A stretch of DNA of 10,026 bases from OMOG01 sp041485845 (GCA_041485845.1 JBGPKH010000310.1:1-10026); one strand, 5' to 3'; counted from the stretch's first letter, positions 1-7,729 are shown. Notes: generated by a model from the letters alone, not told the origin. Numbers and translations: made by a program.

Positions 1-361
1 CCTCACCTCCGCAACCCACAGAAACTGAGGAACTTAGGTCGTGAAAAGAAAATACACACAGACCCGGCCACTTGCGCCTCCCCGGAGGTCGCAACCCCTC
101 TCCGCGGCGACTGGCCACATCCCCATCCCGCGCCGGCCCCGGCTCGATCGGCGTCCACCGGTAGCGGCCCGACGCAAAATCGCTCAATCCCCAGGCGAGC
201 CAACCCAAACCCGTCGCGAAGCTTGCGTAATTCGTCCCGCCAACGCGCCCTCGCTTCCGAGGTCGGAGAGGCTGCACGTGCACTCGAAGTTGGAGGCCGT
301 GCGGTTGGCTGCGCTGCCGGGTTGGATTGAGTGATGCGGGCGCATGCTAGAATCCAGTCAT
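1..361. other. Left-edge stretch without a supportable gene
   Basis: I see no confident gene here. On the minus strand one frame stays open from about position 343 to the window edge. Its middle part (around 240-140) translates to a Trp/Gly/Tyr-rich stretch (residues such as NYASFATGLGWLAWG) that looks more protein-like than its Arg/Pro-rich flanks, but there is no convincing start codon with a ribosome binding site and I recognise no family. A plus-strand frame (41-334) is Arg/Pro-rich and looks like a by-product of high GC. The right end (about 325-361) holds the putative bacterioferritin promoter, described separately. Confidence 0.5.
345..353 (+). promoter_or_regulatory. Putative extended -10 promoter of the bacterioferritin gene
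   Basis: TGC followed by TAGAAT (348-353) matches the extended -10 form TGnTATAAT, with five of six bases of the hexamer. Eight nucleotides separate the hexamer from the ATG at 362, so transcription would start at or within a few bases of the start codon. A possible -35-like TTGAGT (327-332) is only 15 nt upstream, shorter than ideal. No Shine-Dalgarno sequence is visible, which fits a leaderless or near-leaderless message. This is inferred from sequence alone. Confidence 0.45.
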
Positions 362-835
362 ATGAAGGGAAACCTGAAGGTAATCGCATTGTTGAATGAC
401 GCTCTCAAAGAAGAGTTGACGGCGGTCAACCAATACTTTCTGCATGCCGAAATGTGCGAAAACTGGCATTACGGCCGGCTCGGCAGTTATATCAAGAAGC
501 AGTCCATCGACGAGATGAAGCACGCCGAAATCCTGATCGAACGGATTCTTTTCCTGGATGCGACTCCCAATATGACGGAGCCCATGCAGTTGACCATCGG
601 CAAGAACGTCAAGGAACAGCTCGAGACCGACCTCAAGCTGGAAATCGACGCGGTGGGAATGTACAATCGCGCAGTTCAGGTGTCGCGCGACGAGGGTGAC
701 AACGCGTCGCGCGAAATGTTCGAGCGGCTGCTGAAGGACGAGGAGCGGCACGTCGACTGGCTGGAGGCGCAACTGCACCAGATCGCGGAGATGGGCTACG
801 AACGGTACCTTTCGCAGCAGGTACGCGAAGGGTAA
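362..835 (+). CDS. bfr: Bacterioferritin (haem-binding ferroxidase and iron store)
   Basis: This 157-residue protein has the usual bacterioferritin length. The family assembles a 24-subunit cytoplasmic shell that oxidises Fe(II) at a di-iron centre and stores it as ferric mineral. All di-iron ligands are present at standard numbering: Glu18, Glu51, His54 (in DEMKHAE), Glu94, Glu127 and His130 (in DEERHVDWLE). Met52, the axial ligand of the inter-subunit haem, is also present, so this is a haem-type Bfr rather than a plain ferritin. The ATG at 362 was chosen over the in-frame ATG at 344 because only 362 gives the canonical N-terminus and ligand numbering. The gene stands alone on the plus strand; no ferredoxin partner (bfd) is visible in the window. 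Its stop is 13 nt from the stop of the convergent Asp-box gene. Identification is firm; regulation is unknown and I saw no clear Fur-like palindrome. Confidence 0.97.
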   Translation: MKGNLKVIALLNDALKEELTAVNQYFLHAEMCENWHYGRLGSYIKKQSIDEMKHAEILIERILFLDATPNMTEPMQLTIGKNVKEQLETDLKLEIDAVGMYNRAVQVSRDEGDNASREMFERLLKDEERHVDWLEAQLHQIAEMGYERYLSQQVREG

Positions 836-848
836 GCGGGGACAGCCG

Positions 849-3800
849 TTATCGCTCCGGCCCCAGGATCAAGTTCAACTCGCCAATCCGCTGGTCGAGC
901 TCCTTGCGCAGCACCCCATACCGCTCGATCGCGTCGCGGCCGATCTTCTGGTCCGTCGCGTTGGTCACCGTGTAGAGATAGGTGACGTGAGTCTGCAACG
1001 CGGGCTGGCTGTAACGGATCGATGGCGTAAGCACCTTCGCCGCGAGCCGATTCAATTTCGCCAGCTTGTCCGCATCCGGCCCCGATGCGCCGCGCAATCC
1101 GGCCTGCGCCGTCCGCAACCGGGCGGCCATCCGGTTCAAATCGCCGGCCAGGTCGCGCACCCGCACATTGTGGTCGAACTGTTCGCGGAGATCGGCTGTG
1201 GTCACGCCGTCCCTGGTCACGCGCGGATCCTCGAGAATCGATAGCGGCTGCGTCGAGGTCCACGAACCCACCGAGAGCCGCAGCGAGAACCTGCCCGGCG
1301 CCGCCGCCGGACCGTTGGGCCCTTCGGGGCGGGCGGCGCTCATCCACGGCCCCGGATAGCGAAGATCCCACGTGAAGCGGTGCATGCCGGGCGTCTTTTC
1401 CAAACGCGTCGGACCGCTGCGCATACGGAAGCCGCCGCCTTCGTCTTCGCTGGGCGGCGTCTCCGCGACGGCCGGCCGCTCCTCGGCCGGGGCGCCGGCG
1501 CTCGAGAATTTGCGAACCGGCTTGCCCGCGGCATCCAGCACCTCGAGCGTGATCTCGCCCGCGGGAGCCGCCGCCAGATAATAATCGACGGCCGCGCCGC
1601 TGAGCGGATACTGAATCGCCGCGCCTCGCCCCCCGCCGCGCGCGGTCGTGCGGATGGCTTCCCGCGGCGCGAACAGGTACGATTGCGACGTCTGAACTTT
1701 GTCGTTGAGCTGATGGAGCGGCGTGAGGTTGTCGAGAATCCAGAACGAGCGCCCCTGCGTCGAAAGCACCAGGTCCTGGTGCGCAATCTTGATGTCCGTC
1801 ACCGGGGTCACCGGCAGGTTCAGTTGGAACGACTGCCAGTGCGCCCCGTTGTCGAACGAGATGTAAATCCCGAACTCCGTCCCGGCGTACAACAGTCCGG
1901 CGCGGTTCGGGTCTTCGCGCACCACTCGAGTGGGTTCGCCGGCGGCGATCCCGTTCTTGCCATCGGTGAGGCGGGTCCACGTCTTGCCGAAATCGTCGGT
2001 GCGGTAGATGTAGGGAGCGAAGTCGCCCAGGAGGAAGCGATAGATGGCCGCGTACGCGGTCCCCGGGCGGTGCGGGCTGGGCTCGATGTTCTGCACGCGC
2101 CCGCCCGGAGGCAGGCCCGCGGGCGTCACGTTGGTCCACGTCTTGCCGTCGTCGCGGGTCACGTGGATCGGCCCGTCATTGGAGCCCGTCCAAATCAGAC
2201 CTTTCTGTATGGGCGACTCGCGAATCGTGTACAGCGTGCTGTAGACCTCCTCGCCCGTGGCGTCGCGGGTGATCGGCTCGCCGCTCGGGCCCTGCCCCTC
2301 CGGGGGGTTGGCCGTAAGGTCGGGGCTGATCTTCTCCCACGTCACGCCGCCATCGCGCGTGCGGTGCAAGTATTGCGAGCCGTAGTAGACCGTGCGCGGC
2401 GCGTGCGGCGAAACCTCCATGGGAGCCACGCGCTGGAAGCGGTAGATCAGCGTGCCTCCGCCGTTGCCGTAAAGAGACTCCGCGCCGATCCAGTAGCGCT
2501 CTTCGTCCGGCGTGTTCAGATTCTGCCGGCTGAACTGGCCCTTGCATCCGCCGTACACGATGTCCGGGTTGTCCTTGTCCGGAATGATCGGCCCCGTTTC
2601 GCATCCGGGGCCCACACGGAATTCCTGCCCGTTGCCCAGCGCCAGGCTGGGCGCGATCACCGTGGTGTTGTCCTGCTGCGCGCCGTATACGCGATAGGGA
2701 TACTGATTGTCCACCGCCACCTGGTAGATCTCGGCAGTGGGCTGGTTGCTCTGGGTGCTCCAGGTACGGCCGCCATCCAGCGAGACGTTGGCGCCGCCGT
2801 CGTTGCCCTGGATCATGTACTGGGAGTTCTTGGGATTGATCCACACATCGTGGTTATCGCCGTGCGGAACGGGCGACGAGCGGAAGCTCTTGCCGCCGTC
2901 GGTGCTCTTGAACCAGCCCTCGTTGCCCACCCACACGACATCGGCATTGTTCGGATCCACGCCGAGCGTCGTGTAGTAGAACGGCCGCGTGATCAGGTTG
3001 GCGGCGCCGTTGATCGGGGTCCATGTGGCGCCCGCGTCTTCCGAGCGGTAGAGACCCGAGCCAGGCTTGGCCTCGATCAGCGCATAAATGCGGTTCGGAC
3101 TCGCCGCCGAAATGGCAACGTTGCTGCGGCCGAACAGTTCGTTGGGCAGTCCGCCGGCGAGCCTGGTCCACGTGTCGCCGCCGTTGGCGCTCTTGTAGAT
3201 GCCGCCTTCGCGCGCGCCGCTGATGATGGTCCACGGCTTGCGCTGCGCGTGCCACATGCAGGCGAAGACCACGTTCGGGTTGCCGGGCTGCAGCTCGAGA
3301 TCGGCTGCGCCCGCGGTCTCGGAAAGGAAGAAGACCTGCTTCCACGTCTTGCCGCCGTCGGTGGTCTTCCAGACGCCGCGCTCCTTGTTGGCGATGAACG
3401 GATTGCCGCTGGCTGCGACGTACACGATGTCCGGATTCGAGGGATGGACCCGCACCGTGGCGATCTGTCCGGCATCGCGCAGCCCGATGAACGTCCAGCT
3501 CTTGCCCGCGTCGGTGGATTTGTAGATGCCGCGCCCGATCGACACATTGCTGCGGATCTTCGACGACCCCGTGCCGGCATACACCACGTTGGGATTGGAC
3601 AGCGACACCTCGACCGCGCCCATCGACGCCACCTTAAAGAAGCCGTCCGACACGTTGGCCCAGGTGTGGCCGGCGTCGGTGGTCTTCCACACGCCGCCAC
3701 CGGTGGATCCCATATAGAAGGTGTACGGCTCCGAAGGAACGCCGGTAACGGCGGTCACGCGCCCGCCGCGCTCCGGGCCGATCATGCGATAACGCATGCC

Positions 3801-3905
3801 GGACCAGAGTGCCGGATCGTAGGTCGCCTGGGCGCTCGTAAGAATCGAAAACGCCAGCGAGAGCAACGCGGCGCGGCCGGCGCAAGAGATCGTGTTGCTG
3901 AGCAT
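849..3905 (-). CDS. Secreted Asp-box (BNR) propeller protein of the sortilin/VPS10-like type
   Basis: A 1018-residue exported protein. Residues 1 to about 26 form a signal peptide (hydrophobic AALLSLAFSIL, then SAQA). Eleven Asp-box turns of the S/T-x-D-x-G-x-T/S-W type begin near residues 75, 130, 181, 239, 288, 334, 375, 516, 583, 636 and 683; the one at 239 has Asn in place of Asp and the one at 334 ends in Phe. They predict one or two large beta-propellers over residues 30-730. The interval 383-515 lacks the motif and holds two cysteines (434 and 453). Residues 770-890 resemble a beta-sandwich after a Gly/Pro/Glu-rich linker, and 905-1015 is a mostly helical tail. Such proteins are often annotated as glycosyl hydrolase, sialidase or sortilin, but Asp-boxes are structural and I see no catalytic set, so substrate and activity are unknown. 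The start at 3905 was preferred over upstream in-frame codons because it begins the signal peptide and leaves 10 nt after the peroxidase stop; longer starts would overlap that gene. It is the last gene of the minus-strand run. Confidence 0.9.
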   Translation of the reverse strand: MLSNTISCAGRAALLSLAFSILTSAQATYDPALWSGMRYRMIGPERGGRVTAVTGVPSEPYTFYMGSTGGGVWKTTDAGHTWANVSDGFFKVASMGAVEVSLSNPNVVYAGTGSSKIRSNVSIGRGIYKSTDAGKSWTFIGLRDAGQIATVRVHPSNPDIVYVAASGNPFIANKERGVWKTTDGGKTWKQVFFLSETAGAADLELQPGNPNVVFACMWHAQRKPWTIISGAREGGIYKSANGGDTWTRLAGGLPNELFGRSNVAISAASPNRIYALIEAKPGSGLYRSEDAGATWTPINGAANLITRPFYYTTLGVDPNNADVVWVGNEGWFKSTDGGKSFRSSPVPHGDNHDVWINPKNSQYMIQGNDGGANVSLDGGRTWSTQSNQPTAEIYQVAVDNQYPYRVYGAQQDNTTVIAPSLALGNGQEFRVGPGCETGPIIPDKDNPDIVYGGCKGQFSRQNLNTPDEERYWIGAESLYGNGGGTLIYRFQRVAPMEVSPHAPRTVYYGSQYLHRTRDGGVTWEKISPDLTANPPEGQGPSGEPITRDATGEEVYSTLYTIRESPIQKGLIWTGSNDGPIHVTRDDGKTWTNVTPAGLPPGGRVQNIEPSPHRPGTAYAAIYRFLLGDFAPYIYRTDDFGKTWTRLTDGKNGIAAGEPTRVVREDPNRAGLLYAGTEFGIYISFDNGAHWQSFQLNLPVTPVTDIKIAHQDLVLSTQGRSFWILDNLTPLHQLNDKVQTSQSYLFAPREAIRTTARGGGRGAAIQYPLSGAAVDYYLAAAPAGEITLEVLDAAGKPVRKFSSAGAPAEERPAVAETPPSEDEGGGFRMRSGPTRLEKTPGMHRFTWDLRYPGPWMSAARPEGPNGPAAAPGRFSLRLSVGSWTSTQPLSILEDPRVTRDGVTTADLREQFDHNVRVRDLAGDLNRMAARLRTAQAGLRGASGPDADKLAKLNRLAAKVLTPSIRYSQPALQTHVTYLYTVTNATDQKIGRDAIERYGVLRKELDQRIGELNLILGPER

Positions 3906-3912
3906 GTTCCCG

Positions 3913-3918
3913 ATTCTA
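3913..3918 (-). promoter_or_regulatory. TAGAAT -10-like hexamer just upstream of the Asp-box gene
   Basis: On the minus strand TAGAAT occupies 3918-3913 and is followed by 7 nt and then the ATG at 3905. Its first three bases are the stop codon of the peroxidase gene. The same hexamer lies 8 nt before the bacterioferritin ATG. It may provide an internal, leaderless promoter in addition to read-through from the upstream genes. No good -35 is visible and the only ribosome-binding-site-like bases are a weak GGGA. Chance remains possible. Confidence 0.3.
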
Positions 3919-4869
3919 TCCCAAGTCGCTGGGTGCCAGCCTCGCGGGAGATGCGCCGGCCGATGCCGGCGGGTTAACCGATCGTCTGTCCCACTGTGCC
4001 GTATCAGTTCCGCGTTGCACAAGGCCGTTCAGACAACGCAGGAACACGACGATGCTCCGCTTTTCGGCGGCTGTCAGGTGAAGCGGGCGAATTTCCGCAT
4101 CCAGCCCCGGATTCCGATTGCCGCCGCGATCATAATATTCGATCACGTCTTCGAGCGTGGCAAGACTGCCATCGTGCATGTAAGGCGCCGTCCGGGCGAT
4201 CTCACGCAGCGTGGGCGTTTTGAAATCGCCCCGTCCCGCGCCGGGATCGGCCAACTTCCCATCACGCCAGGCGATACCGGTGTTGTGCAGACGCTCGTCG
4301 GTGAAGTTCGGACCGACGTGGCAGGCGGTGCAGTTGCCCTTTCCCCGGAAGATCGCCAGGCCCGCCTGCTGCTCGGCGGAAAGCGCGGCGCGGTCGCCTT
4401 CGATGAAGCGGTCGAAGGGCGAGTCGCCGGAGAGAATGGAGCGGACGAAACTGGCCAGCGCGCGGGAGATCTCCTCCGCCGGCAGTCCCACGCGGGCAGT
4501 GGCTTCCGGAAGGGTCAGGTCCATTTCATTGACGTCCTGAATGGGCTTGAGGACCTGCTCCTCCAGAGTTGCCATACGCCCATCCCAGAAGAACGAGCGG
4601 CCGTAGCCGCGGTTGATGAGGGCCGGAGAATTGCGGCGGCCCTTGCGATCGAACACGCCGACGGCCACCGGCCGCCCGTCGGAGAAAGCGCGTTCGGGGT
4701 CATGGCACGAGGAGCAGGCGATGGAGCCGTCGCGCGAAAGGCGGCGGTCGAAGAACAGCCGCCGCCCTTGCTCGATTTTTTCCGCGGTGAGCGGGTTCCC
4801 CTCCGGGACTGGAAGGTACAGATCCAGTCCCAGAGGGATCGTCACTGCGGCCGCAAGCAGAAAGAGCAT
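3916..4869 (-). CDS. Di-haem cytochrome c peroxidase-like protein (CcpA/MauG superfamily)
   Basis: A 317-residue protein with two c-type haem attachment sites, CSSCH (Cys52, Cys55, His56) and CTACH (Cys180, Cys183, His184), in the order and spacing of bacterial di-haem peroxidases. Other family signatures are FFWDGR (93-98), TPTLREI (218-224) and APYMHDGS (228-235), whose Met231 is the likely distal ligand of the electron-transferring haem. The family reduces hydrogen peroxide in the periplasm or, in MauG-like members, oxidises protein or small-molecule substrates; which applies cannot be told here. Residues 1-13 are hydrophobic and probably drive export, but no basic residue precedes them, which is unusual for a signal peptide. 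The ATG immediately follows the TGA of the upstream propeller gene and lies in the same frame, implying coupled re-initiation; GAAG lies a few bases upstream as a weak binding site. The C-terminal 30 residues after the haem domain are Pro/Ala/Arg-rich and low in complexity. Confidence 0.93.
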   Translation of the reverse strand: MLFLLAAAVTIPLGLDLYLPVPEGNPLTAEKIEQGRRLFFDRRLSRDGSIACSSCHDPERAFSDGRPVAVGVFDRKGRRNSPALINRGYGRSFFWDGRMATLEEQVLKPIQDVNEMDLTLPEATARVGLPAEEISRALASFVRSILSGDSPFDRFIEGDRAALSAEQQAGLAIFRGKGNCTACHVGPNFTDERLHNTGIAWRDGKLADPGAGRGDFKTPTLREIARTAPYMHDGSLATLEDVIEYYDRGGNRNPGLDAEIRPLHLTAAEKRSIVVFLRCLNGLVQRGTDTAQWDRRSVNPPASAGASPARLAPSDLG

Positions 4870-6969
4870 TCACTTCTTCGCCGTCAGCGCGGGCAGGAAA
4901 TTCTCAAGCACCCAGAACTGCTCGGCTGTCTGGTTGTTTGACCAAAAGGCAACCCGTTTGCCGTCCGGATGCATTTGCAGCTCTGTGGCAAAGCGCTCAC
5001 CCAGATCGAGCTTTCGCGGTGGACCTCCGTTTACGGGCAGTAGCCACGCCGCGACATCGCCGGGTAGTGTCCCATTCCGCGAATAGAGCAGCGATTGGCT
5101 ATCGGGAGTCCATCCGCCCAGATAGACGAACTCAGTGACCTTCAGCAACTCCCGGGGTTGTCCCCCTGCGAGTGGCATCACCATGATAGCCGTGTGCGCT
5201 GGGGTTCCGTTGGAGGTAAGGTAGGCGAGCGACTGTCCATCCGGCGAGACTACAAACCCGCGCGTGGCCACTCCGTGGTTTGGGAGAAGTTTCACGCGCA
5301 CGATCTCAGACTCCTTACCGGAGCTGAGTTCACGCTTTACAATCACGCCATCGCCTCCTTGCTTGCGGCCTCGTTCATATACAATCCCCTTTCCGTCGGG
5401 GAGCCACTGCGGAGTCCCGAAGCCTGGTTCTTCTGGACCGCTAATCGCTACCGGCTCGACTTCCGCAGTCTGAGCGTCAATACTGAAGATTCCCCAACGG
5501 CCCTTGGCGTCCCCCGCCGGGACCAGGAGCGAGCGGCCGTCCGGCGACCAGCTTGGCCATGTTGGGTACGTCAAATTCGGCCGCAACTCCCGTCTCTGCC
5601 CTGTTTCAGCGGAATATATAGTCAGGAAAGTACGGGCGTCGCCATCCTGATAGGTTATGTAGGCTAGGTACTTTCCGTCAGCGGACCAAGCCGGATAGAT
5701 ACCGTTCGTAAACTGTTGCATGGTTGCCGGGTTCGATTTTCCCGACTCCAGGTCCACGGAAGCGATCGATACCTTCACTCCTCCCCCGAGCACCGAAAAG
5801 TAAAGTTCGCCGGTTCGTGTCGGTCCCAGATAGTCATCGTGGTTGGCTCCGAAGTCTGGCCTGAGCATTTCCGGATTCCCTTGCGGTTTTCCATTCTCAA
5901 ATGGCAGCGACCACAGGGCGGGCCGTCCGTTCCGATCGCTGATGAAAAGTAGATGCTTCCCTTCCGGCGTCCAACCTGCCAAACGATCGTTTGCGGGATG
6001 GATCACGGCAGGAACTTCCCGGCTGCCATCCACCGCGATCACAAATATGTCGCGCTTCCCGCCGTTTTCGCTGGATGGGAGGTCGAACGCCAGATACCGG
6101 CTATCCGGAGAGAAATATACCTGCGTCGATCCGGCCCAATCGATCGATTTCAAGACTCGAAGAGTGCCATCCGATGTCGAAACAAGGCCGAGTTGGTTGA
6201 TATGATCCTTACGGCGGATCCCGACGGCGATCCACTTTCCGTCAGGGGACCAGTCCCGAGCACGAAAAAGGTCATCAGTTTTGAACAGAACCCGCGATTT
6301 CGCGGGACTATTCCCGTTCAATTCCATGATTCGAAGCTCCTCGCTTACACCTTCGACGATCCAGGGGTAGCCGATCTGCCTGGAGTCCGGGGAAAACACC
6401 GGCTTCCCAGGGCGTTCTACAGGACTCTCATTCTTCGTGAGCACGAGGTCGGCGCCGGTGATCAAATCATGGACGGCCAGGTTTTGGGGACCGGTCCTAC
6501 CCCCACCCGGCCCGAGATAAGACGTGAAGACCACGTAGCGCCCATCGTGGGAAACGGGGCCGTAAGGGCTGCCCCCGAACTTTGTCCACACCTGGCGTAT
6601 GTTGCCGCCGCTATGCGGAGCGGCTTGAACGCCCAGACCTGCGCGAGCCAGCGCCACCGCGTCTTTCTGATCCGCGTACTCCCGCACCACCTGCTCGTAA
6701 ATCTTTTGCGCTTCGGCATTGCCCATCTTCTGATAGGCCTCCGCCATCCTTACTAGCGCCGTCGCCGTCACGCCGCGATCCGTTTTGCCGTACTTCGCCA
6801 CGATGGCGCCGTACTGCTTGATCGCGCCGGAGAGATCGCCCTCCAGCGTTTCTTTCTGCCGGGCGGCTTCGAACATCGTGTCCGCCTCGGTTTTCTTCTG
6901 CGCGCCGGCGGGCACCGTCAAAAGTATCGCTGCAATTGCCGCCAGGATTCCTGCTGTGCATCGGTTCAT
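4870..6969 (-). CDS. Exported TPR plus TolB/PD40 beta-propeller protein
   Basis: A 699-residue protein. Residues 1-23 form a signal peptide (MNRCTAGILAAIAAILLTVP, then AGA before Gln24). Residues 30-113 are helical with a TPR-like pattern (AIKQYGAIVAKYG, then ALVRMAEAYQKMGN, then KIYEQVVREYAD). From about 120 to the end run propeller blades marked by PD40-type turns: FSPDSRQ (192), WSPDGKW (240), FSPDSRY (286), WTPEGKH (333), WSADGKY (428), WSPDGRS (474), SPDGQS (575), WTPDSQS (620) and HPDGKR (667). This layout resembles TolB-type propellers that bind proteins or peptides outside the cytoplasm; no protease or kinase domain is attached, so a binding or scaffold role is inferred. The start at 6969 is set by AAGGAGG (6981-6975) five nucleotides upstream and by the signal peptide; an in-frame codon at 7062 would overlap the regulator gene and add a non-signal leader. 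The gene heads the propeller-peroxidase-Asp-box run. Its propeller part looks less GC-rich than its neighbours. Confidence 0.9.
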   Translation of the reverse strand: MNRCTAGILAAIAAILLTVPAGAQKKTEADTMFEAARQKETLEGDLSGAIKQYGAIVAKYGKTDRGVTATALVRMAEAYQKMGNAEAQKIYEQVVREYADQKDAVALARAGLGVQAAPHSGGNIRQVWTKFGGSPYGPVSHDGRYVVFTSYLGPGGGRTGPQNLAVHDLITGADLVLTKNESPVERPGKPVFSPDSRQIGYPWIVEGVSEELRIMELNGNSPAKSRVLFKTDDLFRARDWSPDGKWIAVGIRRKDHINQLGLVSTSDGTLRVLKSIDWAGSTQVYFSPDSRYLAFDLPSSENGGKRDIFVIAVDGSREVPAVIHPANDRLAGWTPEGKHLLFISDRNGRPALWSLPFENGKPQGNPEMLRPDFGANHDDYLGPTRTGELYFSVLGGGVKVSIASVDLESGKSNPATMQQFTNGIYPAWSADGKYLAYITYQDGDARTFLTIYSAETGQRRELRPNLTYPTWPSWSPDGRSLLVPAGDAKGRWGIFSIDAQTAEVEPVAISGPEEPGFGTPQWLPDGKGIVYERGRKQGGDGVIVKRELSSGKESEIVRVKLLPNHGVATRGFVVSPDGQSLAYLTSNGTPAHTAIMVMPLAGGQPRELLKVTEFVYLGGWTPDSQSLLYSRNGTLPGDVAAWLLPVNGGPPRKLDLGERFATELQMHPDGKRVAFWSNNQTAEQFWVLENFLPALTAKK

Positions 6970-6974
6970 AACTG

Positions 6975-6981
6975 CCTCCTT
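6975..6981 (-). promoter_or_regulatory. Strong ribosome binding site of the TPR-PD40 gene
   Basis: AAGGAGG is read on the minus strand with a 5-nt spacer to the ATG at 6969. It is the best Shine-Dalgarno sequence noted in the window and decides the start of this gene. Confidence 0.85.
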
Positions 6982-7023
6982 GCGCAATCCTAGTAGGCGA
7001 ACTTTCAGCCAGTACTCAGGGTG

Positions 7024-7040
7024 TGTGAAGATTCTGCAAA
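7024..7040 (-). promoter_or_regulatory. Candidate OmpR-type operator upstream of the propeller operon (copy 2)
   Basis: On the minus strand the element reads TTTGCA-GAATC-TTCACA, two similar hexamers with an 11-nt period. It matches the element at 9768-9752 at 15 of 17 positions, including the first 11. It lies in the 85-nt gap after the response-regulator stop and ends 54 nt before the ATG of the TPR-PD40 gene. OmpR-family regulators bind direct repeats with about one helical turn between half-sites, so this is a plausible target of the adjacent regulator. That assignment is an inference. Confidence 0.5.
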
Positions 7041-7054
7041 CTTTCCAGGTTGAT

Positions 7055-7729
7055 TTACCCATCGAAGCGATACCCCATTCCGCGCACGCTCGCTAGATAC
7101 CGGCGCTCCGCCGGCTTCTCCTCGATCTTTTTGCGCAGATTCGATACGTGCGTGTCCACCACGCGGTCGCCGCAGGTGGCGTCGGTCCACACCTGGTCGA
7201 GCAGTTGCTGGCGGCTCAGCACCCGGCCGCGGTTGCGGATGAACGTGGCCAGCAGCTTGAACTCGACCGGGGTGATCTCCACGAGCTCGCCTGCGCGGCG
7301 CAATTCGCAGCGCGCGAAATCCACATCCACATCTCCGAACCGGTAGGTTTCCGCCGCGGGAACGCCCGCCGCGCGCCGCAACAGCGCCTGGATTCGCGCC
7401 CGCAGCTCCAGCGGGCTGAACGGCTTGGTAACGTAGTCGTCCGCGCCCAATTGCAGTCCGAGCACTTTCTCCGCCTCCTGCGCCCGCGCCGTCAGCAGGA
7501 TGATAGGCGTGTGGTTGCCGCCGCGCCGCAGTTCCCGGCAGACCTGAAACCCGTCCTTCTTAGGCAGCATCACGTCGAGCAGGATGATGTCGAACTTTCC
7601 TTCCCGCGCGCGCCGCACGGCAGTCTCGCCGTCGCCCGCCACCTCCACGCCGTAGCCTTCGAGCGTCAGGTCTTCCTCCAGCCCGAGCGCGATGCCGGGC
7701 TCATCTTCCACTACCAGGACCCTGGTCAT
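7055..7729 (-). CDS. OmpR/PhoB-family response regulator
   Basis: A 224-residue DNA-binding response regulator of standard length. The receiver domain (3-115) has the acidic pair Glu8-Asp9, the phospho-acceptor Asp52 (in LLDVMLP), Thr80 (in ILLTAR) and Lys102 (in VTKPFSP). The C-terminal winged helix (about 129-223) has the expected ITPVEFKLL, VLSRQQLLDQVW, a recognition helix around VVDTHVSNLRKKI (190-202) and the closing hairpin VRGMGYRF. It should be phosphorylated by the kinase encoded just upstream: the two genes overlap by 4 nt (ATGA, 7729-7726), a typical sign of translational coupling. Candidate operators lie before both its own operon and the next one downstream, so autoregulation plus control of the neighbouring exported proteins is likely but not shown. 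The specific signal, and so a specific gene name, cannot be assigned. Confidence 0.97.
   Translation of the reverse strand: MTRVLVVEDEPGIALGLEEDLTLEGYGVEVAGDGETAVRRAREGKFDIILLDVMLPKKDGFQVCRELRRGGNHTPIILLTARAQEAEKVLGLQLGADDYVTKPFSPLELRARIQALLRRAAGVPAAETYRFGDVDVDFARCELRRAGELVEITPVEFKLLATFIRNRGRVLSRQQLLDQVWTDATCGDRVVDTHVSNLRKKIEEKPAERRYLASVRGMGYRFDG

Noticed and set aside
344..361. Upstream in-frame ATG for bacterioferritin
   Set aside because: It would add six residues not seen in the family, would shift the canonical ligand numbering and would overlap the predicted -10 element.
796..2139. 447-codon minus-strand frame overlapping the end of the Asp-box gene
   Set aside because: It is dominated by Arg/Gly/Ala/Pro/Asp in another frame of the same strand, with no motif or start signal; it is a shadow of the real gene.
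1380..3977. 865-codon open frame on the plus strand opposite the Asp-box gene
   Set aside because: It is Arg/Ala/Val/Gly-rich with no recognisable domain and lies antisense to a gene with clear repeats and a signal peptide. Long antisense frames are expected when the real gene has very GC-rich third positions.
3892..4941. Plus-strand frame opposite the peroxidase gene, and similarly 7148-8116 opposite the regulator and kinase
   Set aside because: Both lie antisense to genes with complete catalytic motifs and show no family features of their own.
6970..7062. Longer start for the TPR-PD40 gene
   Set aside because: It would overlap the regulator gene, bury the strong AAGGAGG site inside the coding region and displace the signal peptide from the N-terminus.
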